Shown: piece after piece, positions 17,586 to 25,162 of the stretch | How positions within the stretch are numbered: the stretch's first letter is position 1 | Layout of the letters: each line of letters opens with the position of its first letter | Assembly (NCBI GenBank): GCA_002307315.1 | Contig: DBTZ01000058.1 | Location: 1,300-53,364 of the forward strand | Direction: 5' to 3' | Length of the DNA: 52,065 bases | Origin: Alphaproteobacteria bacterium UBA1303 | GTDB taxonomy: Bacteria; Pseudomonadota; Alphaproteobacteria; Micropepsales; Micropepsaceae | Position numbers and translations under genes: made by a program | The notes under the pieces: model-generated | What the model was told of the DNA's origin: nothing | Seen by the model: the letters and a program-made list of their open reading frames with translations, nothing else | The model's database searches: none

Positions 17586-18305
17586 TTACTTCCTGCTGCG
17601 GAATTCGGCCTGCAGCGCATCGACCCGGTCGGCGATGTTTCGCCAATCCGCAAGATGCGTGCGCTTGAAGCGATAGGACAGTGCTACGTCGCCCGCGATC
17701 ATAGTATCGCGCAGGCAGCTCGGATTCGGAACTTCGTCGGATTGCCGCACGCAGCGCATCACCACCTGCTCGTTAGTGCCGGTACCGATGAATAGATCCT
17801 CGTCGCGATAGCCGGAATTGAAGCGGAAACCGTATTGCCTCAGGCCGAAGGGGCCGGGCGCGCCGCGCGGGTCTTTCACGTAATTCATGTATACGCGTTT
17901 CAACCGGTCGCCCTCGGTCAGATCGTTGCGGTCTTCCCGGATGGTAATGAAGACCACCTTCGAGTCGGCTGAATTGTCGGCGAAGGCGTCTGCCTGCCAG
18001 TTCGACCAACCGGTCAGGCCGGGAAGGAGCGCGAATAGCGCCATCTCGCGCCGAGCGCCGGCGCGACGGGCACTTTCGTACTGGAGATAGTTGGCGGGAA
18101 CGCGAAAGACGACGCCGCGTACGGTGATTGCGACGGTATCCCCCCCTGAGGTCGGCGCCACCTGTTCTTGAAACAGCTCCGAACCGCCGGGAGCCAGATA
18201 ATACATCATCAGCACCGCCGACAGCGCGGCAACCACAGCGAATACACCCAGCGGAATCAACCAGCCGGAACGTTTGCGGATGACTTCGTCTTCGTTGCGA
18301 CGCAT
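17586..18305 (-). CDS. Hypothetical single-pass membrane protein
   Basis: 239 aa from ATG 18305 (MRRNEDEVIRKRSGWLIPLG). One membrane helix at about 16-38 (LIPLGVFAVVAALSAVLMMYYL) after a charged cytoplasmic tip, so most of the protein should lie in the periplasm. The periplasmic part has TVAITVRGVVFRVPANYLQY and a long region ending in LSYRFKRTHLADWRNIADRV. No family is recognised, although similar proteins seem to exist in related bacteria. GGAG lies 10 bp before the start. An upstream in-frame start at 18350 is less likely. Confidence 0.7.
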   Translation of the reverse strand: MRRNEDEVIRKRSGWLIPLGVFAVVAALSAVLMMYYLAPGGSELFQEQVAPTSGGDTVAITVRGVVFRVPANYLQYESARRAGARREMALFALLPGLTGWSNWQADAFADNSADSKVVFITIREDRNDLTEGDRLKRVYMNYVKDPRGAPGPFGLRQYGFRFNSGYRDEDLFIGTGTNEQVVMRCVRQSDEVPNPSCLRDTMIAGDVALSYRFKRTHLADWRNIADRVDALQAEFRSRK

Positions 18306-18521
18306 GGCTCGAACTCCGATCCTGAATCGACCGTGCCGGCAATCTAGCACGGTTGGCGGCGACGCCGATTCGGTAAGTATGGCGTTTCATTTCGATACGG
18401 TGCAGGTGCAGCCTTTCGGACACATGTATACCGTCGGCGTCAAACCGTCCCGTCCCGGCACAATTTCGAGGCTAGAACCGGGCATGTTGCCTGCAAATTC
18501 CGAAGAAAACCGGAGGCGGGC

Positions 18522-18815
18522 ATGGTTCGGGATTTCATCTTATTGGTTTTCGCAATCGCAGCGGGCTTTACCGCCTCCGGCATCGTCTCTTGTTTCTACC
18601 GCATGGTGGCAAAAAAGCCGCAAGGCCATGCCGCCAAGGCTGTACATTTTGCCGTAATGGTGGTCGCCGGCCCGAATGTGCTGATGGAGAACGCCGCCAA
18701 AAGCCTGAAGGCCAAGGACTGCTCGAAGATGGCGTTCTGGTTCGCCGCCATCGTTGCCGGTTACTGGAGTCTGATGCTCGGTCTGTTCGTGATCCAGGTC
18801 AGCATCGCGCTATAA
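18522..18815 (+). CDS. Small conserved membrane protein (DUF6949-like)
   Basis: 97 aa with three hydrophobic segments: ILLVFAIAAGFTASGIVSCF (~6-25), AVHFAVMVVAGPNVLM (~40-55) and a C-terminal AFWFAAIVAGYWSLMLGLFV (~71-90). The loop YRMVAKKPQGHAAKAV joins the first two. It looks like the alphaproteobacterial DUF6949 family, of unknown function; that name is from memory. CGGAGGCGGGC before the ATG gives a good ribosome site. Convergent with phoH, whose stop is 6 bp away. Confidence 0.7.
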   Translation: MVRDFILLVFAIAAGFTASGIVSCFYRMVAKKPQGHAAKAVHFAVMVVAGPNVLMENAAKSLKAKDCSKMAFWFAAIVAGYWSLMLGLFVIQVSIAL

Positions 18816-18820
18816 CACCG

Positions 18821-19564
18821 CTACAACACCGTCAGCATACCGGCGACCAGCGGATGGCGCACAATGTCGCTTTCGCCGAGACGGATCACCGCGATGTCCG
18901 GCAACGACTCCAGCCGTGCGGCGACATCCTTTAGGCCTGACATGCCGGGCAAGAGATCGGTCTGGTCGGGATCGCCGGTCAGCACCATCGTCGAACGCCA
19001 TCCCAGTCTGGTCAGTAGCATCTTGAGCTGGACGTAGGTGCAGTTTTGCGCCTCGTCGATAACAATGAAGCAGTCGTTCAAGGTTCGCCCGCGCATATAG
19101 GCGACTGGCGCAATTTCGATTACGCCTTCAGCCAATAGCGCCTTCAGCCGCTTCATGCCGAGCCGCTCGGTCAGCGCATCGTATAGCGGGCGCAAATAGG
19201 GCGCCAGCTTCTCCTGCAAGTCGCCGGGAAGAAAGCCTAGGCTTTCGCCGGCCTCGACCGCCGGACGCGACAGCACCACGCGGGTGACCTTCCCGGCCTC
19301 GAGTGCCTCGACCGCTTTGGCGATCGCCAAATAGGTTTTGCCGGTGCCGGCGGGCCCTGCGGAAATCACCACCGAGCGTTCTTCGATCGCGTCGAGCAAC
19401 TGCTGTTGCGTCGGACTCATCGCTCGGATGTTTTTTACGTACTTTCGGTCCCGGGTTTCCTTTTCGCGCGGATTCCAGCCGCCAGCGGGATATAGACGAT
19501 GCACATTTTCGCTTTCCGCGAAGGCGACTTCGCGGATTTTGTAACGCGCCGAACGCTTGGCCAT
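18821..19564 (-). CDS. PhoH-family ATPase
   Basis: 247 aa predicted ATP-binding protein of the PhoH group. Walker A is in ISAGPAGTGKTYLAIAKAVE (~67-86) and Walker B in CFIVIDEAQNCTYVQLKMLL; LTGDPDQTDLL follows as in superfamily 1-like ATPases. Residues 1-50 (KRSARYKIREVAFAESENVH) are basic and may bind RNA. The family is linked to RNA metabolism and ribosome-associated functions, without a fixed reaction. GGGAG lies 7 bp before the ATG at 19564. This paralogue is shorter than the ~330-residue PhoH usually found beside ybeY and miaB, and it lacks those neighbours here, so it is the second, stand-alone type. Confidence 0.88.
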   Translation of the reverse strand: MAKRSARYKIREVAFAESENVHRLYPAGGWNPREKETRDRKYVKNIRAMSPTQQQLLDAIEERSVVISAGPAGTGKTYLAIAKAVEALEAGKVTRVVLSRPAVEAGESLGFLPGDLQEKLAPYLRPLYDALTERLGMKRLKALLAEGVIEIAPVAYMRGRTLNDCFIVIDEAQNCTYVQLKMLLTRLGWRSTMVLTGDPDQTDLLPGMSGLKDVAARLESLPDIAVIRLGESDIVRHPLVAGMLTVL

Positions 19565-19785
19565 GGATGCTCCCTGGTCAAAAAAACAACGCCATATCGA
19601 GAGTGAAGGAAGGGGCTGGGCGAAAAGCCCGTACCGATTAGGATCAAATCCGTGCCGAAACGCACTTTTGGTCCACCCCAAACGACGTGAGAATCACACC
19701 GTGGGATGGAGGATAACAAGAAGACGGCGAGGCGTGATCGTTTTTCTGCGACAGTACGGTGAAATATATCGACGCGGTAGAAAAA

Positions 19786-20349
19786 TCAGGCGCGCGCTTG
19801 TTCCTGCGTCTTTTGCCAGATGCGGCGGATGCGGCTTTCGGCTTCGGGGCCGTAGTTAAACCAAGCGGATTTGTCGTTGCTGGCGTCGACGATGAACAAC
19901 ACGTCGATCTTTCCGAGCTTCTGCACCAATGCGCTGCGCACCGCGTTGATCGGCTGGTTGCTCGACAGCACCCAGGATTGCGGCGTCAGCTGGCAGGCAT
20001 GACCGAGCCTGAAAATTTCTTCTTCCAGGCCGGAAATCGAACGCGACTTCATGTCGGCGACTATGATGAAATGACTGCTTTCGCTGCTTTCGTCGGTTTC
20101 GGCGCGGCCGAATCCCCGTCCGGCGTCGCCGTCGGCGGTAAAGAAGGTCGGCCGTGCCGGTGCCGGTTTGGTGCGGAACAGCGGGGCGAGATCTTCGTCG
20201 CGTTCGGCCGGCAGATATAGGCTTTCGCCCTCGCGCGCGATCAGCGACTGCGCCGAAAGCCTGCCTTCGGCGGCGAATTTGCGCATATCGCTTGCGCCGT
20301 AGGGGCCGTAGATCTGCCCATTGACGCTGATAGTCCAGACTTGCGGCAT
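19786..20349 (-). CDS. GYF_2-domain protein with Cas2/SinR-like C-terminal region
   Basis: 187 aa. Residues 1-55 (VWTISVNGQIYGPYGASDMR, KFAAEGRLSAQSLIAREGES) match the GYF_2 (DUF4339) module, a peptide-binding domain. After a proline-rich linker, residues ~98-180 run HFIIVADMKSRSISGLEEEI, LTPQSWVLSSNQPINAVRSA and IDVLFIVDASNDKSAWFNY. This strand-helix-strand order with a W-V-L-S strand and a late DVLFIV strand resembles the ferredoxin-like fold of SinR/Cas2-type proteins; that assignment is by eye. No cas genes are near. ATG 20349 is chosen; a TTG at 20379 is possible. Function unknown. Confidence 0.65.
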   Translation of the reverse strand: MPQVWTISVNGQIYGPYGASDMRKFAAEGRLSAQSLIAREGESLYLPAERDEDLAPLFRTKPAPARPTFFTADGDAGRGFGRAETDESSESSHFIIVADMKSRSISGLEEEIFRLGHACQLTPQSWVLSSNQPINAVRSALVQKLGKIDVLFIVDASNDKSAWFNYGPEAESRIRRIWQKTQEQARA

Positions 20350-20859
20350 GCAGGGCTCTGAAACTGGCACTCGCGGCAAGCCTAATGCGCAATGGTTACC
20401 TGAAGGTTGCCGGTATGAAAAACGGCAGGGAAATCATCCCGACCCATCGTACCAGAAGGTTTTGGATAAGACGTTGAGTTGATACGGAAAAACGGTTCTT
20501 TGTTTTCCGACAGGAGTACGACGGCATGCAGAATTTCTTCTCGAACGCCTTCGTTCGACGCCATTTAAACCTGTGGGCGACATCGAGTTTCCGGTCCGCA
20601 GATCGAGACGACAAGCCGTGGCATTGGCATTATCGAGAGGTATGGCGTTCATGCACCTGTGTTTTTAGGAAACGTTTTAGCGGGCGAAACTCAATCACGC
20701 ACAGGCAATGGGGCCATCATATTTCAATCCTTGCCGATCCGATCCGGCCGGTACACGCTGTTTTATGCGGATTTCCGTGATAGGTTTGACCGGTAAACCG
20801 TTCGGTCGAGGGCGGGGGACGCCTCCGCCGCTTTGCATGGGTAAAAAAGAGGTATTCGC
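20350..20859. other. 510-bp region without a supported gene
   Basis: Between the GYF_2 protein and msrB. Several short frames exist on both strands. The longest with a ribosome-like site is 84 codons at 20526-20780 (AGGAG about 10 bp upstream), but its composition is not protein-like and it has no recognisable family. No tRNA, hairpin terminator with a T-run or element copy was found. A short AAGAGG ribosome site for msrB lies at its end. Confidence 0.4.
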
Positions 20860-21363
20860 ATGCCGCAAAGGTCATCGCGTTTCTTCGATCTCGCCAGGCC
20901 TTCGCCGGACATGCGTGCGGCACTGGCGATGCGGCTTTCGCCCGAAGCGCGGCGCATTCTACTGAACCAAGGCACCGAACCGCCGTTCTGCGGCGGGTTC
21001 GTCGATTACGCCGAGGATGGAGTTTACGTCTGCGGTCTATGCGGGCTGCCGCTGTTCGAGTCGGATACCAAATTCCATTCTGCCTCCGGCTGGCCGAGTT
21101 TTTACGCGCCGCTCGACCGCGCGCACATCCGCACGATCGAAGACGACAGTCACGGCATGCGACGGGTGGAAATTCGCTGCGCCCGCTGCGATGCCCATCT
21201 CGGTCATGTCTTTCCCGACGGACCGCCGCCCACCAGCCATCGCTATTGTCTGAATTCCGTCGCGTTGACCTTCGTGGTGATGGGCGAGCCGTTGCCGGAC
21301 CTTTTGGGCCGCGGCGAGCCGGAAGGTCGGCCGTTGTCTCGCGGTTCGGATAGGGCGGCATAA
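20860..21363 (+). CDS. msrB: Peptide-methionine (R)-S-oxide reductase MsrB
   Basis: Reduces methionine-R-sulfoxide in proteins. The structural zinc is held by CGLCGLPLF (~59) and CARCDAHLGHVF (~107). The substrate-binding KFHSASGWPSFY (~71-82) and the catalytic cysteine in SHRYCLNSVAL (~130) are present. 167 aa includes an N-terminal extension of about 30 residues before the usual core and a C-terminal tail rich in Gly, Arg and Pro. No export signal, so cytoplasmic. AAGAGG lies 9 bp before the ATG. Single gene. Confidence 0.95.
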   Translation: MPQRSSRFFDLARPSPDMRAALAMRLSPEARRILLNQGTEPPFCGGFVDYAEDGVYVCGLCGLPLFESDTKFHSASGWPSFYAPLDRAHIRTIEDDSHGMRRVEIRCARCDAHLGHVFPDGPPPTSHRYCLNSVALTFVVMGEPLPDLLGRGEPEGRPLSRGSDRAA

Positions 21364-21500
21364 TGCCGTTTGAAAGGCAACCAGTTGCGATCAAACGAAA
21401 AACCGCAGTCTTCGCGGCAATATAGCGGTACGGCTGTTGCCGTTCGGGCAGGAAGGCGATAAACGCCCCTCGTCGGATAACTCAAGCCCCACCTGTCTTC

Positions 21501-23042
21501 ATGTTCAAGCGCCTTCTCACCGTTTCCGGTTTTACCGCGCTGTCGCGCGTCACCGGCTTCATGCGCGACATCCTGATGAGCTACATCATGGGGGCGGGGG
21601 CGATTTCCGACGCCTTCCTGGTGGCGTTCCGGCTGCCCAACAATTTTCGTTCGATTTTCGGCGAGGGCGCGTTCGATGCCGCCTTCCTACCGCGCTACGC
21701 CAAGACCCGTACGCAGGTGGGCGAGGCCGAGGCGGCGCGGTTCGCCGATGCGGTCTATTCCTGGCAGATGGCGTTCCAGGCGGTGCTGTTGATCGTGGCG
21801 ATGGTCTGCATGGGCTGGATCATCGCGGTGATGGCGCCGGGCTTCGCCCATCGGCCGGGTCAGATGGAACTGGCCACCAGTCTAGCCCGCATCGCCTTTC
21901 CCTACCTTATCATGACGGTGGTGGCAGTGCAGTTGTCGGCGATGCTGAACGCCATCGGCAAGTTTGCCGCCGCCGCCTCGTGGTCGATTTTCCTCAATGT
22001 GGCGATGATGGCGGCGCTGTTAAGCGCCAAGTATTTTCCCAATGTCGGCTACGCCGCGGCCTGGGGCGTGTTCGGCGCCGGGGTGCTGCAATATGTTTTT
22101 ATCGTCGGGATGGCGGCTAGAAGCGACCTCCGTCTGAAAATTCGTCTGCCGCGCTTAAGCAAAGAGATGAAGGGTTTCTTCCTGGCCTTCGGCGCCGCCA
22201 CCATCGGTTCGGCCAGCGTGCAGATCAGTCTATTCATCGACAATGTTATCGCCAGCTTTCTACCCGCCGGCGATCTGACGGCGCTGTATTACGCCGATCG
22301 CATCAACCAGTTGCCGATGGGGGTCCTGGGCGTAGCGTTGGGCACGGTGCTGTTACCGACGATGTCGAACCTCTTGGCCAAAGGCGAGCGCGTCTCCGCC
22401 GATGCCGAGCAAAACCGCGCGGCGGTGATCGGCTTGATGATGACGCTGCCGTTCGTGGCGGTGTTCTTAGCTGTCCCTTTGCCGATTATCCACGCGGTGT
22501 TCGACCGAGGCGCTTTTCATCTCAATGCCGCCGCGGCATTGACCTCGGCTGCGGCGCTGACCGCCTACAGTGTGGGCCTGCCGGCTTTCGTTCTATTGCG
22601 AGTGGTGGCCGCTACCTTCTATGCCCGCGGCGACACCAAAACCCCGGTAATCGCCACTATGACGGCGATGGCGGTCAACATCGCGCTGAAAATCGCGCTG
22701 GTGTGGGGCTTGAATTTCGGTGCCGCCGGCATCGCACTCGGCACCGCACTGGGGGCCTGGGTCAACGTAGCCATGCTGACGAAATTGGCGACCGGTCGCA
22801 AGCTGCTCACCGTCGGGCCGGTGTTTACCCGCGCACTGCTGCCGTCGATCCTGGCGGCGCTGGCCGCGGGGGCAGGGGCTTGGTACGGCGTCGGCATCGG
22901 CGATGCGTTGGCGATGCGTGGCGGCATCGTTCATGCCCTGGCGACGATGGGGTGCGCGTTCGTTATCGGAACGTCTGCCTATTTGGCCGTGGTTTTGCTG
23001 TTCTGTCGCCGGTTACCGCTGGGGCGGCTCGGGAGGCGGTGA
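21501..23042 (+). CDS. murJ: Lipid II flippase MurJ
   Basis: 513 aa inner-membrane MOP-superfamily protein that flips lipid II for peptidoglycan synthesis. The family N-terminus is plain: LTVSGFTALSRVTGFMRDIL (~6-25), where the Arg of TGFMRD is essential in known homologues; then SDAFLVAFRLPNNFRSIFGE. About 13-14 hydrophobic helices follow. Motifs ALYYADRINQLPMGVLGVAL and VVAATFYARGDTKTPV sit at the usual places. The ribosome site is weak. It ends in TGATG shared with thpR, so the two are coupled. Confidence 0.95.
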   Translation: MFKRLLTVSGFTALSRVTGFMRDILMSYIMGAGAISDAFLVAFRLPNNFRSIFGEGAFDAAFLPRYAKTRTQVGEAEAARFADAVYSWQMAFQAVLLIVAMVCMGWIIAVMAPGFAHRPGQMELATSLARIAFPYLIMTVVAVQLSAMLNAIGKFAAAASWSIFLNVAMMAALLSAKYFPNVGYAAAWGVFGAGVLQYVFIVGMAARSDLRLKIRLPRLSKEMKGFFLAFGAATIGSASVQISLFIDNVIASFLPAGDLTALYYADRINQLPMGVLGVALGTVLLPTMSNLLAKGERVSADAEQNRAAVIGLMMTLPFVAVFLAVPLPIIHAVFDRGAFHLNAAAALTSAAALTAYSVGLPAFVLLRVVAATFYARGDTKTPVIATMTAMAVNIALKIALVWGLNFGAAGIALGTALGAWVNVAMLTKLATGRKLLTVGPVFTRALLPSILAALAAGAGAWYGVGIGDALAMRGGIVHALATMGCAFVIGTSAYLAVVLLFCRRLPLGRLGRR

Positions 23043-23572
23043 TGCGCCTGTTTGTCGCCCTGGCGCTGCCCGAACCGGTCGAAGCGGCGTTGCTGGCGGT
23101 ACAAGCCGGCGTGCCCGGCGCACGCTGGCAGAACGCGGAACAACTGCACCTCACCCTGCGCTTCATCGGCGAGGCGAACGGCGCGACGATGCGGGACATC
23201 GACGATGTGCTGGCCCAGATTGAGGCGCTGCCGTTCGATCTCGAACTGAAGGGCGTCGGTGAATTCGGCGGTAATAAACCCCATTCGTTGTGGGCCGGAG
23301 TGGTCGGTATCGAGCCGCTGCACCATCTCAACCGCAAGATCGAAAGCGCGCTGCAACGTATCGGACTGCCGCCGGATTCGCGCAAGTTCTCGCCGCACGT
23401 CACCCTGGCGCGGCTGAAGGGGACGCCGAAGGGCGCGGTGATCGATTTTCTTGCCGACCATGCGCTGTTTGCCGCCGCTCCGTTCGCGGTTAGCTGTTTT
23501 GCCTTGTTCTCCAGCAAGTTGACGCCGGACGGCAGCCTGTATCGTATCGAACGGGAATACCGGCTGGCGTAA
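23042..23572 (+). CDS. thpR: RNA 2',3'-cyclic phosphodiesterase
   Basis: 176 aa 2H phosphoesterase (formerly 2'-5' RNA ligase LigT). Both catalytic HxTx motifs are present: HLTLRFIG (~38) and HVTLARLKG (~119), with the family opening MRLFVALALPEPVEAALLAV. It hydrolyses 2',3'-cyclic phosphate ends of RNA to 2'-phosphate. Its ATG shares one base with the murJ stop codon. Convergent with the polysaccharide deacetylase, 3 bp apart. Confidence 0.93.
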   Translation: MRLFVALALPEPVEAALLAVQAGVPGARWQNAEQLHLTLRFIGEANGATMRDIDDVLAQIEALPFDLELKGVGEFGGNKPHSLWAGVVGIEPLHHLNRKIESALQRIGLPPDSRKFSPHVTLARLKGTPKGAVIDFLADHALFAAAPFAVSCFALFSSKLTPDGSLYRIEREYRLA

Positions 23573-23575
23573 CTT

Positions 23576-24256
23576 TCAATGCCGGCGCCACAACGCGGCC
23601 GGACCGACATGTTTGGCGGCGCGCAGGAACGAATAGACGACATCGCCTGCGCCATATGTACGGCCGATCCAGTTTTCGATTGTCGCTTCCGGCGTATCGG
23701 CCGTCACGCATTCGCGGCGGATCAGCCAGTCGCCGTCCAGCGTCGGTCCGTGAAAGCTGGTGAAGACCCGGCGAAACCCGGCGCGGCGCAAAATGCGGAC
23801 GACACGGAAATCGCACTCACCGAACGGTATCGCGACGTCTTCGATGTTTTTTTCGACAATCGCTCCCAGCACGTCTCGGGCGCGATTTATGTCTTCGAGG
23901 ACGGCATCGTCCGCAATTGTCGTCCACGGGATATGCCGGCAGCCGTGCGAACCGATCATCATGCCTGACCGGTGCAAGGTGCGAATATCGTCTTCGTTCA
24001 AGTATCCCGGTGTTCCGATGCGTCCGGTCAGCGGGAAGAAATGCGCCGTCACCCCAGCGTTTTTTAGGATCGGCAGTGCAATATCGACATCGGTCTTGTT
24101 GCCGTCGTCGAAGGTAATGGCAATCCGTTCGGGCGTTCGTCGCATTCGTTCGACGATGGCGGCAAAACGGTCTTCGCCGATCCAATAGCGTTTTTCGTCG
24201 GCGCTAAGCTGCGCCGGCGGCGTGCCCAACCCGTGCAGCATCAGATAGAGTTTCAT
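23576..24256 (-). CDS. Polysaccharide deacetylase family protein (NodB fold)
   Basis: 226 aa. NodB motif 1 is in RIAITFDDGNKTDVDIALPI (TFDDG, ~46-54) and motif 2 in IGSHGCRHIPW (SHxxxH, ~99). These supply the base and the metal ligands for N-deacetylation. No signal peptide is seen, unusual for enzymes acting on cell-wall or exopolysaccharide, so it may work on a cytoplasmic, lipid-linked sugar. It overlaps by 4 bp the upstream GNAT/FemAB-like gene, which suggests one operon and a common glycan pathway. Similar pairs are found in capsule or exopolysaccharide clusters. Confidence 0.85.
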   Translation of the reverse strand: MKLYLMLHGLGTPPAQLSADEKRYWIGEDRFAAIVERMRRTPERIAITFDDGNKTDVDIALPILKNAGVTAHFFPLTGRIGTPGYLNEDDIRTLHRSGMMIGSHGCRHIPWTTIADDAVLEDINRARDVLGAIVEKNIEDVAIPFGECDFRVVRILRRAGFRRVFTSFHGPTLDGDWLIRRECVTADTPEATIENWIGRTYGAGDVVYSFLRAAKHVGPAALWRRH

Positions 24257-25101
24257 GACCGGCGTTCGGGAATGGGCGCCGGCGTGACGGGTTCGTCATC
24301 CGGCTGCTCGATATGGGTCAGGCTCTTTATCAGCGATTGCAGAGAAAGCGCAAAGCGTCCCCGTGCGCTGACCGGCAGGGCCGCATCGAAGGTGTCGTAA
24401 GTTGTGCCGCCGAAGCTGGCCTTGAAATAGGCGATGTTCTGCTGTTCGGGATCGTCGTTTCCGGTGTAGATGCCGCCGAAATCGTAGGTCCGCAAACCAC
24501 GGCGCTTGAAGTCTAGCATGTCACGCCAATGGTGCAGTCGGTGGGCGCGGCCGACCAGATTGTTCCATTGCGACCCTTTGGAGGGGTCCATTTCTGACAT
24601 GGTTCCGTAAAGCCGGGCAACGCCGTTGCTGACGATATAGGTATGCCAAGACAGGATTTCATCGTCTGCGGTGTGGGCTGCGCTCATGGCAAAGCGATCG
24701 GTCGTAATCAGTTCGTGAATCTGACCCATCGCCGGCGGATCGGCCATTTTCTTGCGCCGCAACAGACGGCCGTGCGCGGCGAAATAGTCTTGCCAATCGG
24801 CCTCTGTCGGTTTGTCGATGCCGACGACGCGTATGCCGCAGCGATCGGCTTGACGGATCGCCTTGCGAGTACTGGCCTCCATGTCGGCAAACAGAGCGTC
24901 TTCGTCCCGGCTCAAGTCGATGGCAACGGTAGTGCGGCGCAAGTTGGCGACGCCGGGTATCGGAGACGGCATGTTGTTGAGTTTGAGCACGTCGGTGCCC
25001 GGTCCGGCGGTGCCGGGTGCGAAGAAATGAACCTCGGTGCGAACCAAACGACGGTATAACCGCCACAGCAATGGTGCCGCGGGTACGAAGACCATAGCCA
25101 T
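24253..25101 (-). CDS. FemAB/GNAT-like acyltransferase
   Basis: 282 aa. The central part reads VAIDLSRDEDALFADMEAST, RKAIRQADRCGIRVVGID, then ILSWHTYIVSNGVARLYGTM and WRDMLDFKRRGLRTYDFGGI, the pattern of FemAB-like/BioF2-type GNAT proteins (S-x-x-x-R-x-x-I-R-x-A). These attach amino-acyl or acyl groups to glycans or peptidoglycan precursors. The C-terminal 40 residues are Pro-rich (PDDEPVTPAPIPERRS). It lies directly upstream of the deacetylase with 4-bp overlap, pointing to sequential modification of one glycan: deacetylation and then acylation. The acyl donor and acceptor are unknown. Confidence 0.75.
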   Translation of the reverse strand: MAMVFVPAAPLLWRLYRRLVRTEVHFFAPGTAGPGTDVLKLNNMPSPIPGVANLRRTTVAIDLSRDEDALFADMEASTRKAIRQADRCGIRVVGIDKPTEADWQDYFAAHGRLLRRKKMADPPAMGQIHELITTDRFAMSAAHTADDEILSWHTYIVSNGVARLYGTMSEMDPSKGSQWNNLVGRAHRLHHWRDMLDFKRRGLRTYDFGGIYTGNDDPEQQNIAYFKASFGGTTYDTFDAALPVSARGRFALSLQSLIKSLTHIEQPDDEPVTPAPIPERRS

Positions 25102-25162
25102 TCCCCAAGTCTTTCCGTCGCCACATCGTAGCGCGGACTTGCGGATAATCGCCTAATGGCGG

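Noticed and set aside
19786..20349. Reading the Cas2-like C-terminus as part of a CRISPR system
   Set aside because: No cas1 or other cas genes and no array in the window; similarity is at fold level only.
20526..20780. 84-codon frame with AGGAG upstream
   Set aside because: Tryptophan/histidine/arginine-rich random-like sequence, no family, no neighbour link.
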